Shown: in pieces, positions 20,209-31,933 of the stretch | Numbering within the stretch: position 1 is the stretch's first letter | How the letters are laid out: the number at the start of each line of letters is the position of its first letter | Assembly (NCBI GenBank): GCA_947650285.1 | Contig: CANTFL010001441.1 | Span: 124,001-188,000, forward strand | Length of the DNA stretch: 64,000 nt | Source: Hyaloperonospora brassicae | Lineage: Eukaryota > Oomycota > Peronosporomycetes > Peronosporales > Peronosporaceae | Direction: 5' to 3' | Position numbers and translations under genes: made by a program | Notes under the pieces: model-generated | The model's input: only the letters and a program-made list of their open reading frames with translations | Told to the model about the DNA's origin: nothing | Database searches by the model: none

Positions 20209-20580
20209 TCACGCCATCCACAAAGGCGGTGTGTGCTTAATTGAAGCATTCACCAAATTATTGGTGGTAAATTTCACCATGCGTAGGAATTCGCTACAAC
20301 TCGAAAACGAGTGGACGTATCCTCGAAGTATCTCTTCGAGGACACGGTTTGCACTTTCTGTCTGACGATCTGTTTCCGGATGGTCAGATGTTGACATCTT
20401 GAACCTTGTTTCGAGTGAATGGAATACGGATTGCCAAAAGTCCGCCGTGGACCGAGGATCACGGTCGGATAAGAGTTCACGGGGTAACCCGTGAAGACAA
20501 AAAATCGTGTCGATAAAGACACGAGCACATTCTTCTGCCGTGATCGACTCGGGGACAGCATCAAGTACACCAACTTGATA
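20209..20580 (-). pseudogene. Integrase catalytic core remnant (right Gypsy copy)
   Basis: A frame open over this range reads ITAEECARVFIDTIFCLHG, ELLSDRDPRSTADFWQSVF (second catalytic Asp) and MSTSDHPETDRQTESANRVL (catalytic Glu in T-E-S-A). This is the usual D-D-E integrase spacing. Upstream, where the first Asp should be, the frame is broken near 20,600. Integrase inserts the cDNA. The residues that remain are intact, unlike the left copy. Confidence 0.82.
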
Positions 20581-21200
20581 AAACGATAAAAGAACACACG
20601 AAAGCTATTATTCTTGTGAGCGTCTTCGGTAAACTGAAGACGAAGTCCATTGAAACGGACTGCCAGCACTCTACCGGAACAGGTAGAAGCAGTAAGAGTG
20701 CAAGGGATGAAGGACTAGGCGTTCTCGCTGACAAACGTCGAAAGCACGAATTTACTTGTGTTCAAACTGATACTGGCGGGGCCAGTAAAAGTCACGACTT
20801 ACCGTCCGGTAAGTCTTTTTTCTACCACGATGTCCACCTGTTGGTACATCGTAACACTCATACATGATGCACAAGCGCAAGTTGTAATGAGCGGGAGTGA
20901 TGACACGATGCGTGTTTCCTGCATAGGCTATATGGTACAGCAGAACATTGCGAATCGTATCTTGATCCAGAGAGAAAATGTTTAGAGCCGGCGAATTTAA
21001 CTAGGATTTTCAAGATAGCTCGCAAACGATATGTCAAACGAAAGAGATTAGAATCTCCTGCTTATGCCTTCCGCACGGCGTCGAGGAAAGAAGAAGATGG
21101 CATACTGACAGACAGCGCCGTAAAAGTGAGCAAGGCCTCACTTTTGACGCGTGTAGTCGGCTCAAAAACGGGACGACGTGATAGCGCATCCGCTACGACG

Positions 21201-21892
21201 TTAAGTCGTCCTGGTATATACTCCACGGAGAAGTTGTACTTCGCGAATAAATACAGCCACCTCGCTATTATTTGCGAGAGGTGGGGACTGTTTACGGCCG
21301 TGCATAGTGACGTCATCCGTACATACGATGAACGGTCTATCTATGAAACTATAGACGCGGAACTTAGCCAGTGTATATTTCATGGCAACGAGTTCCTTGT
21401 TATACAATGGTAATTGCGCTCAGCTGCTTGCAGCTGACGAGATTGATAGTAGATGACGCGCTCCGCGTCATCTGTGTCAAATTGCATCAACGCACAGCCG
21501 AATGCAAAATCGCTGGCGTCACAGACCACATGGAATGGTCTATCCTGATCTGCAATCGCCAAGATGGGCGATTGCATCAAGCTCTGCTTAAACCCTTCAA
21601 AGGAACGCTGACAGTCAGCGTTCCATGACCACTTCACATTTCTCTTGAGTAACCAAGAAAGATCCACAGTCATCTCGGCGTAGTTGCGCGAGTACTTGTG
21701 CAAGTACGCCGCTAGGTCAAGGAGCTTACGTAGTCCCTTGACATTGACTGGCACTGGACAGTAGGTAATCGCCTTGATCTGTTCGGGATCAGGGAGTACG
21801 CCGTGTTTAACCACGATGCACCCAAGAAGTGGTATTTCGTTAGCCGCGAATATACACTTCTTGAGGTTGACGTACAACTTATCCTTGCACAT
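21201..21892 (-). pseudogene. RT thumb and RNase H remnant (right Gypsy copy)
   Basis: Almost identical to 16,207-16,898: LYVNLKKCIFAANEIPLLGC thumb, PFHVVCDASDFAFGCALMQF with the RNase H Asp, then in another frame FIVCTDDVT and VEYIPGRLNVVADALSRR. A Lys replaces the left copy's Asn in KQSLMQ, and Ser replaces Gly in ANNSEV. From about 21,219 downwards the near-identity ends. Confidence 0.82.
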
Positions 21893-22962
21893 AAGTTAAA
21901 GGACCTGACGAACGTGTGTTCTGTAAACTTCCCCGCCCGTTTTGCAATCCATATCCCGGCAATGGACGAACACATCGTCAAAGTAACTCGGTGCAAAGTC
22001 TCGCATCGGTCTCAACAGATTTGTTACACATATGTTGAATGTTGCAGGGGCGTTACTCATCCCCTGTGGCATCACTAGCCACTCCCAAAGCATACCACTG
22101 GGGGTGCTTACTGCCTTGTACGGACGTCCTGCTAAATCATGAGGATATGATAGAAGCAATCCATCATATCCATGGACGAAAAGATAGTATAAATTGCATA
22201 CCATTAATGATCACGTCCTTCCTCAGTATCGACATTTAATCTGGTACATTTGAAGCATTCAACTTGTTGAACGCATGCACAATCTGCCATCTTCCTGTGG
22301 CTTTTCGCACACAGTAGATCGGAGAGATGTGAGGGAAAGTTGAATACCTCAAATAGCCCGCTACGAAGCGATCGGCAAAGACCATATCGATTGCTACTAC
22401 TTGTCCACGAGGCAGTGGTCACTACTTTATCACACAGGACTTCTTGCCTTCGCTGAGGTCAATTAAATGCTGATTGTATATTCCTTATGAAAATAACATG
22501 GTGCGGTTCAGATTGTGTATCCTTGTATTCGATCAAATTCTTGTACAAAGGATTTGTCCGAAGCGTATCCCAGGATTAAGACGTGTACAGATCAATCCGA
22601 GTCTTCTCGTCAAGGACACTTTCGTCCATCGATAAGCCGCTATGTACATTCGTACTTTCTCAGCAAATACTATGGCCGACAGAATGTCGGTCATATACTC
22701 ATCCTCTGTGACGAGCATTGATATCTGCTTGACTTTTCCACTACGCAGATCGCGCAAGAACCGTTTCGATTCTAGCGTTGGCGATTGAATTATCTTCGAA
22801 GTGAACTTCGGAGGCACAATCCAATAATTCGTATAAGAGTCTTCGTTGATCCGTCATTTACCAAGACGTTTAACTTCTCGGTTTCTTCCTGGGAACTTGT
22901 TTCCACAGGTTGCCGAGGGCCTAATCCCTCATCAAGTACTATTCAAATAAATGCGTCTCCAA
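21219..22962 (-). repeat. Near-identical core of inner inverted repeat, right arm
   Basis: Partner of 15,137-16,880, without indels along its length. The upper limit is at 22,962, where the shared CCAAGAA context changes abruptly. It shares every frame lesion with the left arm. Confidence 0.88.
21896..22817 (-). pseudogene. Reverse transcriptase remnant (right Gypsy copy)
   Basis: The same split frames as the left copy: WLVMPQGMSNAPATFN and the YFDD catalytic box at 21,985-21,974. A Cys replaces Gly in GLICTR, and His replaces Asn in PSHLSD, relative to the left copy. It carries the same in-frame stop and frame change. Confidence 0.82.
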
Positions 22963-23399
22963 GAACGTGGGGACTTATTTCCTCGACGTCTTCTGCATGT
23001 GGCTGCGCATCCACAGTCAGGAAACCATCTTCTACGGTCGATTCTCTAGTCGACCTAGGATGACCGTGTTGCCCTCTAGTGGCAACAGGTTTCTTCTTCG
23101 TAGGATGTTTCCCGCTAGTCACGTATCCATGTCCCGGTCCACTCCACTTATTCTAGTGGTCGACCTTCGGTGCTGCCTGTACTTCTGTACAGCCACTGGG
23201 AGCTTGCTCCACAGTGTAGTGATCAGCTAAATTGAGGTCTTGTGCAGTTGTGCTTAAGACAGTACCGCAATCAAGGCCGTCGCACTCACTCGCAGTACAA
23301 TCACACGCTTCCGGACGGTCCATGACGTTTATCAGATAACCATCTGATTAACAAGCGGCATGCATCTTCACGGATCAATGCTGCCAGCTCGTTCTTGGC

Positions 23400-23770
23400 T
23401 CGTACCTTACGAGCCAAGGTAATCCTAAGATGATATTAAATTTGTCATCCAGATCTAGTACGATGAAGTCATTGTCGTACTGTTTGTCCTCAAGCGTGTA
23501 GTAGATTCCCACTACACGTTTCTAAACGATTATGGATGCGCCTGTAGCAAGGCGCATTGTCATCCTCGTTAGGGGAATGTCGCGCTCAACGAACTTGAGC
23601 CTACGACCTACTAGCGACGGACGGCGAACAAAGTTGTTCGACGCCCCACAGGCAGCTAGAGCACGGAGTGACAAACCGTTTGTCACTTCCAACTTTAAGA
23701 TGATAAGTGATACCTCATCACCAGGCGTAGAGACACACAATGGTTGTGTATCTGGAGAAATTTTCGTCAT
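23400..23770 (-). pseudogene. Retropepsin remnant (right Gypsy copy)
   Basis: The frame 23,770-23,522 reads LRALAACGASNNFV (the active-site region; the catalytic Asp of D-C-G-A-S is replaced by Ala) and RLATGASIIV, ending in a stop. Further matching protease sequence continues in another frame below 23,522. It is non-functional. Confidence 0.7.
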
Positions 23771-23997
23771 GAGATTTGCACATTCTCGTAAGGTTGCTGG
23801 ATCAGTAAGGTGGTCCGACCTTACTTACTCCGACCTTTTTATGATGGTCCGCTTCGCTGTTGCGGTTTCGCAAGAGCGTTGGACCTACTCCCATTGTCCT
23901 TTTTGGCAAATGAACGACCATTTCGCTCAGTACTGTTTGGTACTGAGAGTGGGGCTCTACACTTGTAAGCGTAGTCTTCTAACTTCTGGCAGCGATT

Positions 23998-24759
23998 TCA
24001 TTTCTGCAACCGCTTAATGTTTAAACAGCGAGATTTCTCGCTCTCAACATTACAGAAATCCATTAGTTCTGTACCTCCGGTCTCTTGTCGTATAGGTGGA
24101 CGATATGAGCTTGAGCCAGCATGATCGTGTCTCATACTAAAGTATTCCTGTTCCGCTGCTGCTATAGCAATTTTTATATTATTTATCTCTGGGCGGAACA
24201 GGTGATTCCTGACGGTTCCCAATGAAAGCCCTTGCATGAACACATTAATCAACGTGTGTTCATTTGCCGGGTTTGCAGGTATACTACTCGCAATGAGTCG
24301 TATATGCTGAGCGTAAGCGTGCACATCACGCTTACCGTGTTTGACTTACAGGAGCTCTAATCGAGCTCTGAACTCTGCTCCTGGCGGTTTAAACGTACGT
24401 TTGAGCCGGGCTATGAAGGATTCGAGCGACTCATAAGCACATGGGTCGCTCGTCTCTAGGCTTAAGGCCCAAGTCTTGGCACGTCCTGTCAAGTGGGCTT
24501 GAGCAAATGTGACTTTTATTTGCTCATCGTCGATGTAACGTGCCCTTATGGATCTGTCGAGTTTGACGAATCATAACAACAGGGAATCTTGCTTGAGTCC
24601 TCTGTACTTGGAGATATCAACCTTCACGATCTCGGGGCGTCGCGTGTGTGTCGTCCTGTCCACAGCAGCATTAAATTGCTGCTGTCTCAACAACTCTGTC
24701 TGTTGAGAACCGAGTTCTCTCAACTGATCAGCCTGTTGAGCGCCTTGCTGGTGAATCAA
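23998..24759 (-). pseudogene. gag remnant (right Gypsy copy)
   Basis: The N-terminal part has a Gln-rich stretch (QQTELLRQQQFNAAVD) then a VKVDISKYRG segment. Another frame gives RARYIDDEQIKVTFAQAHLT and GRAKTWALSLE, the capsid-like retrotransposon gag core, then TFKPPGAEFRARLELL. The frame 24,324-23,998 gives HAYAQHIRLIASSI and a region before the zinc knuckle, where only CQKLEDYAYKC remains of the CCHC box. Gag forms the particle shell. At least two frameshifts. Confidence 0.78.
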
Positions 24760-25011
24760 GTCTACCTTTCTCTTTCGGCGGCAAGTTTATTTTACATAAA
24801 TCTGGTTATAGCGGCATGCTGTTGGTCTCTGTCAAATTTCTCCAACATGGCGCTTATGGCGGTTTCGCCTGCGGTAGAACTCATTCGCCCTACCGCGATT
24901 CATTCGATGTCACTATAATGGTTAAAGACTTCACGCGTGGCGAGAAAGATCACCTCCTCATCCAACATCTTCATGTCGGATGTGGTGTTTGTGGTCGATG
25001 AACGGACTACA

Positions 25012-25022
25012 AAGTGCTACCA
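25012..25022 (-). other. Candidate tRNA primer-binding site of right Gypsy copy
   Basis: Directly inside the 5' LTR (two bases after its CCCCGTTACA end, on the minus strand) is TGGTAGCACTT. It could pair with a tRNA 3' end of sequence ...TGCTACCA, a form seen for initiator-Met-type primers. Position and sequence fit minus-strand cDNA priming. The exact tRNA cannot be told from here. Confidence 0.55.
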
Positions 25023-25024
25023 GG

Positions 25025-25469
25025 TGTAACGGGGCACGCCTTGTGTCAATTCAACACAAGCATGTGTGCACCCGACGTCACGTAAACGTGACGTGAGCAA
25101 GCGCAGCAAAGTAGGCTAAAACTTGAAAGCTCTGTCTAAGGGAAAAAGTAGAACTGTTATCGATTATAGTTATGTTTTCTTAATAAACCATCTTTTGTCT
25201 TGATCTAACAATACTAAACTACAATCTCCTATGTACGTTTCTCGCTCACCAATCATTGCGCTCGTCCAGCAGTGCTTGGTCGTTCATTTGGTTGATGTAC
25301 TATTTACATCAACCATGAAGTGGAGCACCCAATAATATTTTTTCTCGGGGGTAATATTTCGCCAACATCACCTCTTCTCAAGTGATCTTATTGAATATTA
25401 TCTGTATCAATAATATTCCGAAATTGATACATTAGTATCAATTTTATGTAACGGGCTCGCCCCGTCACA
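25025..25469 (-). mobile_element. 5' LTR of right Gypsy copy
   Basis: A 445-bp LTR, on the plus strand TGTAACGGGGCACGCC to CGGGCTCGCCCCGTCACA, with the inverted-repeat ends of the family. It is homologous along its whole length to 31,934-32,379 and 2,152-2,621. On its inner side is the primer-binding site, then gag. The outer flank is TTGCA; its partner at the 3' end of the element is missing. Confidence 0.88.
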
Positions 25470-25479
25470 TTGCACATCC

Positions 25480-26270
25480 GACTCATGCCCTATATTTAGT
25501 TATCCTTAGCCAAATTTGCTTTAAATCCGCGTGAAGGTATAAGTCTACTCAAGCAAAATATTTCATTTTATTGGCCATCCTTCGATGTAACTCGCATATC
25601 GATCCGATTTTCAGAACATTTGACTTATTATCTAGTCAAGTGGCGCGGAAGTTCCGCCTCATAAGTAAAGTTGACACTTTTTCCGAGATACTATTGAGGT
25701 TTTGTTTTTTTAGGCATATTGCCGATTTATTTTTTTACAAAATACCGTCGGAATATGAAAGCGACCGCAGTGGGTCGCTAGATTGATTATATATCGCAAA
25801 TCATGGACAGAATATTTGCTCACATTAATAGATTAATAATGGATAAAAACTACAAAAGAGACATGGTTTGAAAAATTTGTACAGAATACTTAACTTTATA
25901 TTTGGCGATGGGATTCCTGACACTTAAGATAACCACGTTATTAGTTATCGGGAACCGATCATTGTACGTTTTTAACACCTGGTGCGCGCTGCATTTCTTT
26001 GCCAAGCCATGACTCATAGATGATGCGCTTGTTAATGTTGATCATAGAATTCTACGCTGGGTATACTTTACAGCGTAATGTAATTGGCCATGGATATGAG
26101 TATAATACAAAGACGACACCAATTTAAAAAATGCCCTTTGTGTCAAAACGTTAAGCACTGACGATCAGACTATATAATTAAAATATTTCATACCTACTTC
26201 CTAATCTCACTATGGCAATTCTCATGTATTTTGTTATGTGGATCGAGACGCTTTTGTGGTGGAGTGGAGT
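25480..26270. other. AT-rich spacer, nothing recognised
   Basis: No domain-bearing frame on either strand. The 71-codon plus-strand frame at 25,571-25,786 is low-complexity and begins at TTG. Confidence 0.35.
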
Positions 26271-26279
26271 CTCAACACT

Positions 26280-26560
26280 GCGTAATGAGTCCCCAGAACA
26301 ATCACTGTTCCCGGGTGCCGACTAACGAGGGGGTACCCCGATACCGCGTATGGACCTTGAATCACCTTGTGTACCCGTCGGCTAGCGGTTTGCTCTGTTC
26401 GGGAAACTCGGACGGAGACGGAGATGCGTTCGCCTTAATTGAGGTAGACCTTGGGACCCGATGTGGATATTCTCTACTCGGTGGGCTGGTAGGAGGCCGC
26501 TCCATCGACTTGGTCGAGAGTGGTCTTACAACCAAAACCTTTAGGTAGCTTGTCAATCCT
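26280..26560 (-). pseudogene. Relic of Gypsy family 2 gag linker region
   Basis: The minus strand carries a GGGTACACAAGGTGA-centred segment followed by a GGGGTACCCCC motif. It is homologous at nucleotide level to minus-strand 54,850-54,720 and plus-strand 57,345-57,440, where the protein reads PPTGTQGEQED and VPPPLVGRPG. Here the frames are scrambled, so it is only recognisable by the shared nucleotide pattern. Confidence 0.5.
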
Positions 26561-26659
26561 GGTCGTTTGTATAATAACAGGGGTGTTACCCCTCCTTGCT
26601 TTTCCGCGCTGACTAACCGCTAGATTGCGAGGCCGGTTCCGATAGCAGATCTTGAGAGG

Positions 26660-27075
26660 GGGGGGGGGGGTGCTACTCGATGCAGCCGCAGGCTAAATAC
26701 TTCCCAAGGTTCTACTTGCGCCTAATCTTGCCACGCAAGTGTCATTAAGATGGGCGAAGTATATCCCGTTTCCGAAACAGTCGGATAGAGCTAGCGTATA
26801 TTTGGAGGCGCCGCTTCACGAGCCCACAATACCTATACCTCCTGGAATTCTGCTTGAGCTTGTTCTAGCCACGCATATGTCTTCCACGGGGGGCAAAGTA
26901 TATCCCGTCTCCGTAACAGGCGGGCGGGCCTAGCGGATATTTGGGGGGGTCCCCTCGATGGACCTACAGGTCAAATACTATCTGGAGTTCCACTTGAACC
27001 TGTCATTGCACCGCAACTGTCTTCAACGGGAGGCCAAAGTATATCCTACCCCCGGAACAGGCGTGCATACCAAGT
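26660..27075 (+). repeat. Tandem repeat, ~140-bp unit, three copies
   Basis: GTATATCCCGTTTCCGAAACAG at 26,759, its variants at 26,898 and 27,039, and the surrounding sequence (a Cys-Gln-rich GTCAAATACT, then CCACTTGA-like and GGGG-tract parts) recur with spacing of 139 and 141 bp. Units are moderately diverged and contain long G runs (10 G near 26,660; 7 G near 26,944). No coding content is evident. It could be a minisatellite or a decayed element's internal array. Confidence 0.75.
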
Positions 27076-27204
27076 TCAAGTTTCTTTAAATGCAACAAAT
27101 ACGTGCCAAGTAGATCACAAAATTAAGCAGTATTCAATATCGTCTTATCCTATAAATCCGTTACTATATCCTTATGTAGCGTCCTGATTTGACTGGACAG
27201 GAGT

Positions 27205-27410
27205 AGCTTGACCTCAAGAGACCCAACGCCCACCTTGAGAGACCCGAGGTAAACCAATAGGGACCCGAGGTCCATTAAGAAAGACTCGGGGTTCACCAAG
27301 AGGGACCCGTGGTCTAAAATAGGGACTCAGGTCCACCTTGAGGGATTGGGACTCACCTCGAGGGATTGGGGCTCACCACTAGGTACCGATGCTTTCGATT
27401 AGGGACCGTG
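27205..27410 (+). repeat. Short tandem array, ~25-30-bp unit (AGGGACCCGAGGTC-like)
   Basis: About seven imperfect units resembling GAGGGACCCGAGGTCCACCTT run one after another. The unit degrades towards the right end. It is next to the 140-bp array but unrelated in sequence. Confidence 0.75.
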
Positions 27411-27482
27411 GTCTAATCCTTTCAGTACAATTTAACCGGTACTATACCCCTTTCAAACCAATTGAACCGGTCCTCTTGCTCA

Positions 27483-27707
27483 TTAGGTGTTGTGGGGCTT
27501 CTCCAGCAAACGTCTCGTCCCCTTTTTTCCTTCTTCATCCTCGTCACCCTTTCCCTGAGGGGTGAACCTTTGATCCTTCGGTGCGCTGACCACAGGGTCC
27601 ATTATTTCTGATAAGCACTTCACCACACAGTACATCAATGGATCTTCTATTAAGTGTTCTGTCACCAGAAACACTGATGTTCCCATCTCTACGGTATACA
27701 TGGCCAT
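27483..27707 (-). CDS. Hypothetical 74-aa ORF
   Basis: ATG-started minus-strand frame with a globular N-terminal half (VTEHLIEDPLMYCVVKCLSE) and a charged tail (GKGDEDEEGKKGTRRLLEK). The composition is protein-like and stands out from the AT-rich surroundings. It may be the end of a larger lost gene or of a transposon ORF. I recognise no family. Confidence 0.3.
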   Translation of the reverse strand: MAMYTVEMGTSVFLVTEHLIEDPLMYCVVKCLSEIMDPVVSAPKDQRFTPQGKGDEDEEGKKGTRRLLEKPHNT

Positions 27708-27729
27708 TTAAATTTTAGTAAATAGACCA

Positions 27730-28565
27730 TTTTTCACCGATAAACCACTACTGGTGCACTTGCGCAAGTGATATTGGCTAAATTTGAAATTAAATTCGTC
27801 GATTTCATAGACGAAACATTTATTGTAGGCACTCAGCCTCACTTAGGTATCCACCACAGCTCGACATTTGAGATGTCTTCCGCGGCCTCAAATACTCTTA
27901 ATCCACGAGCGTATATACGTAATTAGTCTGCTACATCTGACTCCCCCGAGTGTTTAACGTTAAAACTGAGGCCACAGTCGCTAATATAATAAGTACAAAT
28001 TTAGCACGTATAATTGGACCTATTCGCGATGACAATTGATCAGCAGCAGTTGCAGGCACGAAGTCACTATTAGCTAGGTCTCAGGATGCCTTGTCAGCAG
28101 CTAAAATCAATGGCGCAGCACGGCAAAAAGAGCTGTAATGGCGATCAGCATGATCTTATATTATGCGATGCAAAGCAAAATAGATACGAATGACAAAAAG
28201 TGCTTTTCTTCGCTAATATATTCAGCGCATCACTCTGTCACCAACCTGTCATTTAGTCGATATTAATGTGACTGTTTGTTAATAATGATGATTGTACGGG
28301 ATGATCTAGTCACATATTTTGACACCAAATTGAGTCAGTCAAACGATATCTTAGTTTATTTCAATATTCAATAATTTTTAACTTAGTAAATACTCAAAAT
28401 CTACCGTCGAAATTGATGTTGATTACTTCTTTCTTTTTTAAGGTTTTTTGAAATTCTTTGTTTGGCCTTTTTTCAATGATATAGCATATTTAATGTTACT
28501 CGTAGCACTATAAGCTTTACAACTAAATTTTCCGGAAAATTGATAAAAATTAGATAAATAAAATT
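27730..28565. other. AT-rich spacer, nothing recognised
   Basis: No domain-bearing frame or clear repeat seen. Confidence 0.35.
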
Positions 28566-28571
28566 AAAAGA

Positions 28572-29585
28572 CAATAAAAATGCCTTTTTTAATCACGAAA
28601 ATAAAAAAGGCCCAGATAATTGGAAAAGGTAGAAAATTTTCTCGTCCTGGTCACCTCAAGTTAGTGTGGAACACATAAAACCACACGTCCATAATCGTTT
28701 TCGTGTATCATTTTACGGCCGTGACCACCTTCCGCCCGGTTTGGGAATTCGCGGAGAGGGTTCTGTCGCGGGCGTGCTGCGCTTGCAGCCACCAGTTTCG
28801 GGCGCAGACGCATGATATGAAGACGTAAACGTGTCTTTGTAACATCGGTCGCGGCCGTAAAAACAGTCAGTCCGAGCTAATGTTGTTGATATCAATGTTA
28901 TTGCTTTCGTTAATGTTGTTGAAGCTGCTTTCATAATGCTGATGCTAATGTTGCTGCCGCTTGTGTTGTTGTGAGATTTTGTGGTTGCTGTTGGTGTTAC
29001 TCTTTTTATGACGCTACTGCTGTTATCAATTCTGTTGTTGTAGGCGCTGCGGTTGCTGTTGTTGTTGCTATTAATGATGATGCTACTGCTGTTATTTCTG
29101 CTGTTGTTTTAGATGTTGTGGTTGCTATTGTTATTGCTACTGTCGATATTGCTGGTGCTGCTGCAGCTACAAGATTCAGTCGTTGTAGTGGATAGGGCGC
29201 GTGCACGAACGCCCGCATGACGTGCGTGATGGTGCTCAATGAATGACAGTGTACGTATGTGTGTGTAACTAGAATGAGACGATGATGGCGCTGCTCCTGC
29301 CGAGCTGCCTTTAAGATTAGTGACACGGTTTAATATAACGATGAAAATTAAGCAACTTGCACACTGAATTGCCAGCACCTACTGTGACGGGTTGAGTAGG
29401 TTGCATCGTGCTCATACAAATTGCGTTGAGAATCACCACAACCAGAAACAAAACTTGTATTGATGTGCTGCGTTGATTATTTAGGACATGGGGCATTATT
29501 CATTTTTTAATTATCTGGGGCATTTTTTGTTTTCCAATTATCTGGGGCATTTTATTTTCGTGATAAATGGGCCATTTTTTTATTA
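28572..29585. mobile_element. MITE-like element with ~50-bp terminal inverted repeats
   Basis: The left end AAAAATGCC...TTAATCACGAAAATAAAA...GCCCAGATAATTGGAAAA (28,576-28,628) is mirrored by the complement of the right end (TTTTCCAATTATCTGGGGCATTTTATTTTCGTGATAAATGGGCC, ending about 29,580). Most positions match across roughly 50 bp. The right end additionally repeats the AATTATCTGGGGCAT module two to three times. The ~0.9-kb interior is not transposase-like and includes a GTTGTTGCTG-rich triplet stretch. The size and the lack of a transposase suggest a non-autonomous DNA element. A target-site duplication could not be fixed in the A/T-rich flanks. Confidence 0.65.
28870..29180 (+). repeat. 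Trinucleotide-rich (TGY/GTT) low-complexity stretch
   Basis: A degenerate run of GTTGTT, GCTGTT and GATGCT triplets. Frames stay open here on both strands only because the triplets lack stops; the minus strand would read Ala/Thr/Ile/Ser repeats. I regard these frames as artefacts. Confidence 0.75.
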
Positions 29586-29599
29586 TCACCTTAAAAAAT

Positions 29600-31925
29600 C
29601 ACAGCATCTAGACACGCGCGATGGATAATGAGCTAGTTGCTTCGTATTTTGTTTTGTATATAATATGATTGAAAACAATTCAATGGACATACTAAATCTA
29701 TGTACCAGTATAAAAAGCTATTATTGTGACATTTGAATTTTTCTTATTCTCCGTTACGATTGTTTTCTGATAACGACAACTAGAACAATTACCGTGATAC
29801 TTTTTCGAGAAATTGAAGTGCCAGACGTCAATGGCATATATCTCGATGTTAACTACTGCTTAGCTAATTTCGCACTTGTCGCCAAGGCGATGGGTATCTT
29901 GAGTTACGTACACTAACCTACATTATTGCCTGATAATAATCAAAAGGAAAAATAAATCATCGTTATGAGTTGTAGTCAGAAAAAAACCATTTGAAGAAAG
30001 GTGATACGGCACTGTGACACGATAATGCAAGACGAAGTGTATGTAGAGTGGAAGCTGCGGAGATGACTGATGTAAATGGACCGATACATTATGATGTGTC
30101 TATCTTAGAAAAGAAGCTCAGCTCGACAACATCTATATTCCGATTCAAGGAATTACGAAACAAAAACAAATAATATATACATCAGCATCGAAAATTTTTA
30201 TCATATAATTAGGTAGACGTATTTATACACTCGAGCAAGCCAGACGTTTCAATGGCGTTATATCGCATGTTTGCTTAAGGCAAGAAAGTTGGTAATAGGG
30301 TGTGAAAAGGCAGTGTAAGAGTATGCGCCTCGTTTATTTGACCGTAGGAGTTTTACAATATTTATTTAGCATCATCTCTTGTTGGCTCGTCAACCCATTC
30401 AACATAAACCAATTTTGTTGCACTAATTATTCCGTCGATCACTTAATTAAAAACCATATATTGATAAGAAAAAAGCTTATTCGATACAGTTAAATATTGC
30501 GTGGATCGCGAAAAGAAGTGGGTTGTGTGAGAAGGCCGCACTTCTCGACGTTATCTGTAGTTACCGATGATATCAGGTGATGAACACGCTATATCCATGT
30601 ACTCCGAGGTCTTTTAAAGGGTTCATTAAACACACGATGACGAAAAGAAAGCAATAACACCAATGAAGTAAAAATATAACCTCGAAACGTTTTGTACACG
30701 TTAACGAGATGAGTATGGACAAATTTATTGAACTAGATAAAGCAGCATACTTGATATACACGATAAAAAATACAAGGAGCTAAAGTAGGTTCAACCTATT
30801 TCTCAGGTGGATAAGGTTTAGAATTCGTTAAATGATACAGGCCTTTTAAACAATGAATAGAAGTACATGTATCCTGTTCAGAAAAGTATTGTAGCTATAA
30901 TTCACAAACAATATTATGTCAACTGTGAATATTACAAATGTTATGATACGGTCTAATAGCATCTGCATATTAGAGTTATGTAAATAAACTCAATTGATCA
31001 ATTTAATAGCCGATATCAATTAAGTGAAAAGAGTTATCATCAGTGTGATCAACGACTCACATCACTTTTACATAGCGTTTGACTTTAATAATGACTTTCC
31101 GAACAAATACCTAGGTCGACTTCTTAAATGGTTATTGTAAGGAATTGGCTACTACTTCAGATAGTCATTAAATACAGGTAAATAATGGAATAAAACTTTC
31201 CAGGTTGTGGGAAGATAAAGTTGCACCCGAGATGAGACGAAAACAATGCATTAATATTTAAAATGGTACCGCACATACTATTGAAACACAAGCTATACTT
31301 GTATGCAGTGACAATGAACGAATTTGTTATTATTATATAACTCATAGAGAGACGATGAACAAATCAATATAATAAAAACTGAATGGATCGTAAAATTGAT
31401 AAATGCAAATAAACATTTAAATTTTAAGCAACACACAAAAAATACAAATAATGCATACCCGATACATTAGACTGGAAAAATATATGCGGTGAAGTGGGAC
31501 AAGTTGCGTCATTTTCATCAGCTCATAGTCCTTTACAGAAATTACTAAACGTCAGCACCTTTGCTAGAAAAATCATAAACTTTACGATGCGAGCGTCATT
31601 ACGGAAGAGAATGGAGATACCTGGGTCAATGAAAAAAATAGTCAATAACTAGTACATTGCGCCAATCGTTTAGTGAACTCAAATACTGAGGATTCTGTCC
31701 TTGTGTGCAATTGAACGTCCACTGAAGACAGGATTATCGCATCGGTCATTACAACTGTCAAACATACAATGTTTCGAAGAAAGACAGCATTGATTGGAAT
31801 TGTTTGGGACTTCTTGCATGTGGCTACTGTAGCATCTTATCAGCATTGCGCGCTCTGTCAGCGCTCTTTGTGAGGCTGCTCCACAATCATATGCATGACT
31901 ACCTGTAAAAGCACCGATCACGTAT
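29600..31925. other. AT-rich desert, no gene seen
   Basis: More than 2.3 kb without a supportable coding frame. A motif CCAGACGT(C/T)..AATGGC recurs at about 29,821 and 30,241 with weak similarity after it, perhaps an old duplication. No LTR, tandem array or RNA gene recognised. Confidence 0.4.
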
Positions 31926-31933
31926 TAATCATA

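Larger units (their letters stand above)
19099..25469 (-). mobile_element. Degenerate Ty3/Gypsy chromovirus-like element, right copy (family 1)
   Basis: Minus-strand order: 5' LTR (25,469-25,025), primer-binding site, gag, protease, reverse transcriptase, RNase H, integrase, acidic linker, chromodomain. It is the inverted homologue of 12,695-18,180 and better preserved. Many frame breaks make it inactive. A 3' LTR is not visible below 19,099, so that end was lost or replaced where the two copies meet. The chromodomain places it with chromodomain-bearing Gypsy elements. Confidence 0.9.

Noticed and set aside
26759..27050. Tandem units considered as a CRISPR array
   Set aside because: Units are ~140 bp, diverged and directly abutting without spacer/repeat structure; the genome is eukaryotic.
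28971..29378. Open frames through the trinucleotide-rich stretch
   Set aside because: Low-complexity triplets lack stop codons on either strand; the predicted proteins are Val/Ala/Ile or Ala/Thr/Ser runs without domains.
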